A model generated the notes under the pieces. It saw only the letters and a program-made list of their open reading frames with translations, was not told the origin of the DNA and ran no database searches. This document shows, in pieces, positions 12,800-13,841 of a stretch of DNA of 13,841 bases (position 1 is the stretch's first letter; each line of letters begins with the position of its first letter). Source of the stretch: an uncultured Tessaracoccus sp. (lineage in GTDB: Bacteria; Actinomycetota; Actinomycetes; Propionibacteriales; Propionibacteriaceae); assembly GCF_947286155.1 (NCBI RefSeq), contig NZ_CAMYPD010000059.1:1-13841 (forward strand). The letters are read 5' to 3'. A program made the translations under genes and the position numbers.

Positions 12800-13712
12800 C
12801 CACCGCTCTGGTTTCGCCTGCTTCGTGGGTAGGCCAAACGCTGGAAAATCGACGCTCACGAACGCGCTCGTCGGGCAGAAGATTGCCATTGCCTCGTCGA
12901 AGCCGCAGACCACGCGGCACGCGATCCGCGGCATCATTACCCGCGACGACGGCCAGCTGATCTTGATCGACACGCCGGGGCTCCACAAGCCCCGCACGCT
13001 GCTGGGAGAGCGGCTGAACGCGCTCGTCTATGACACGTGGGCCGAAGTCGATGTGATCGGCGTCTGCCTGCCAGCCAACGAGAAAATCGGCCCTGGTGAC
13101 AAGCACATCCTGCAGGAGATCCAGGGGCTCACGAATCCGCCGAAACTGCTCGCACTGATCACGAAGATTGATCTCGTGCCGAAGCCCCACGTGCTACAAC
13201 GCATCGCTGCGGCGAATGAGCTCGCGCAGGAGCTCGGCATTGAGTGGGAAGCGATCGTGCCGGTGTCTGCGACGTCGGGGGAGCAGGTCGACACCGTCGC
13301 CGATGCGCTCCTCCAGCTGCTGCCCGAGGGCCCGGTGTACTACCCAGACGGGGAAATCACCGATGAGCCCGAAGAGACGCTCATGGCGGAGCTCATCCGC
13401 GAAGCCGCGCTCGAAGGAGTGCACGACGAGCTCCCGCACTCCATTGCGGTGATGATCGATGAGGTCGTGCCGCGCGAGGATCGACCCGAGGACAAGCCGC
13501 TCACCGACGTGTACGCCAGCATCGTCGTCGAGCGGGAGTCGCAGAAGGGCATCATTATCGGTAAGGGCGGCGGCCGGCTCAAAGAGATCGGAACAGCGGC
13601 CCGGCTGCAGATCAACAAGCTGCTCGGAACCCGCGTTCACCTCCACCTGCACGTCAAGGTGCTCAAAGAATGGCAGCGCGACGCCAAACAGCTCGGCAAG
13701 CTCGGCTTCTAG
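12777..13712 (+). CDS. era: GTPase Era
   Basis: Era binds near the 3' end of 16S rRNA in the 30S subunit and acts as a checkpoint in small-subunit assembly. The product has 311 residues. GTPase motifs are G1 GRPNAGKS (18-25), G2 region PQTTRHAIRG, G3 DTPG (65-68), G4 TKID (129-132; T in place of the common N) and G5 SAT (164-166). The C-terminal KH domain shows GIIIGKGGGRLKEIG (258-272) with the GxxG loop. ATG 12777 has GGAAGG about seven bases upstream and begins inside the preceding gene (23-base overlap), so translation is likely coupled. It closes the run from phoH, with no later gene before the window end. Confidence 0.96.
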   Translation: MSPATTNNHRSGFACFVGRPNAGKSTLTNALVGQKIAIASSKPQTTRHAIRGIITRDDGQLILIDTPGLHKPRTLLGERLNALVYDTWAEVDVIGVCLPANEKIGPGDKHILQEIQGLTNPPKLLALITKIDLVPKPHVLQRIAAANELAQELGIEWEAIVPVSATSGEQVDTVADALLQLLPEGPVYYPDGEITDEPEETLMAELIREAALEGVHDELPHSIAVMIDEVVPREDRPEDKPLTDVYASIVVERESQKGIIIGKGGGRLKEIGTAARLQINKLLGTRVHLHLHVKVLKEWQRDAKQLGKLGF

Positions 13713-13717
13713 CCTTA

Positions 13718-13737
13718 CCCCTGGTGCCGGTCAGGGG
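13718..13737 (+). terminator. Short GC hairpin after era
   Basis: CCCCTG (13718-13723) pairs with CAGGGG (13732-13737) around an 8-base loop, six bases after the era stop. No T-run follows. It is a candidate terminator by position only. Confidence 0.35.
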
Positions 13738-13791
13738 CCCGTTCCCTCACCCCACCGCGCCGACTACAACGTCATGACCCACAACAGCTAG

Positions 13792-13831
13792 GTGGCAGAT
13801 TGTGGCCCGTCTTTGGGCGCAAAATCGCCAC
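13792..13831. terminator. Longer imperfect hairpin near the window end
   Basis: GTGGC (13792-13796) pairs with GCCAC (13827-13831), GATT (13798-13801) with AATC (13823-13826), and GCCC (13805-13808) with GGGC (13815-13818). This makes a long interrupted stem about 80 bases after era. It may be the true transcript end or an inverted repeat of another kind; the next gene is outside the window. Confidence 0.35.
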
Positions 13832-13841
13832 TGGATCTTCC

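Noticed and set aside
11810..12997. Minus-strand open frame of 395 codons opposite the CBS/CorC gene and era
   Set aside because: It is fully antisense to well-supported genes, with His/Asp/Val-rich shadow composition and no motif.
1..13841. CRISPR array, tRNA/rRNA genes, complete insertion sequence or integrase
   Set aside because: I looked for regular short repeats, tRNA-like clover folds, transposase or recombinase motifs and terminal inverted repeats, and found none.

Overview
The window looks like chromosomal DNA of a high-GC Gram-positive bacterium (Actinobacteria). Support comes from the codon use, frequent GTG starts, a DUF5709-type protein, actinobacterial-style Tgt and YhhQ, and the linked order phoH-ybeY-CBS/CorC-era. 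Propionibacteriales is my guess at the order, but the sequence alone does not prove it.

Layout. (1) 2-1845, plus strand: the 3' part of rsmE (16S rRNA U1498 methyltransferase), then tgt (tRNA-guanine transglycosylase), joined by a GTGA overlap. (2) 1846-2175: no convincing intact gene; a possible helicase-like fragment abuts the end of tgt. (3) 2176-7339, minus strand: a compact accessory cassette. Read in its own direction it is a sensor histidine kinase, a NarL-type response regulator, a 240-base regulatory gap, a small secreted protein, an ABC ATPase, a permease with a large Cys-containing extracytoplasmic tail, and a six-helix membrane protein. (4) 7340-7547: a scar holding a near-perfect copy of the last 37 bases of the tgt region and a degenerate copy of the yhhQ tail. 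(5) 7548-8240, minus strand: yhhQ, a queuosine-precursor transporter. (6) 8322-8732: a DUF5709 protein. (7) 8819-13712, plus strand: phoH, ybeY, an APC amino-acid permease, a CBS/CorC transporter and era, each overlapping the next.

How it fits together. Tgt and YhhQ form a queuosine salvage pair that was probably convergent and adjacent before the cassette arrived. The duplicated tgt tail next to yhhQ is direct sequence evidence for that history. RsmE, YbeY and Era all act on 16S rRNA or the 30S subunit, so the backbone is a ribosome/RNA maturation neighbourhood. The cassette is the likely novel item. A two-component system sits beside a secreted protein with its own ABC exporter or immunity complex, and the gap between them carries several strong palindromes that could be response-regulator operators. 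The function of the secreted protein and its transporter cannot be named from sequence alone.
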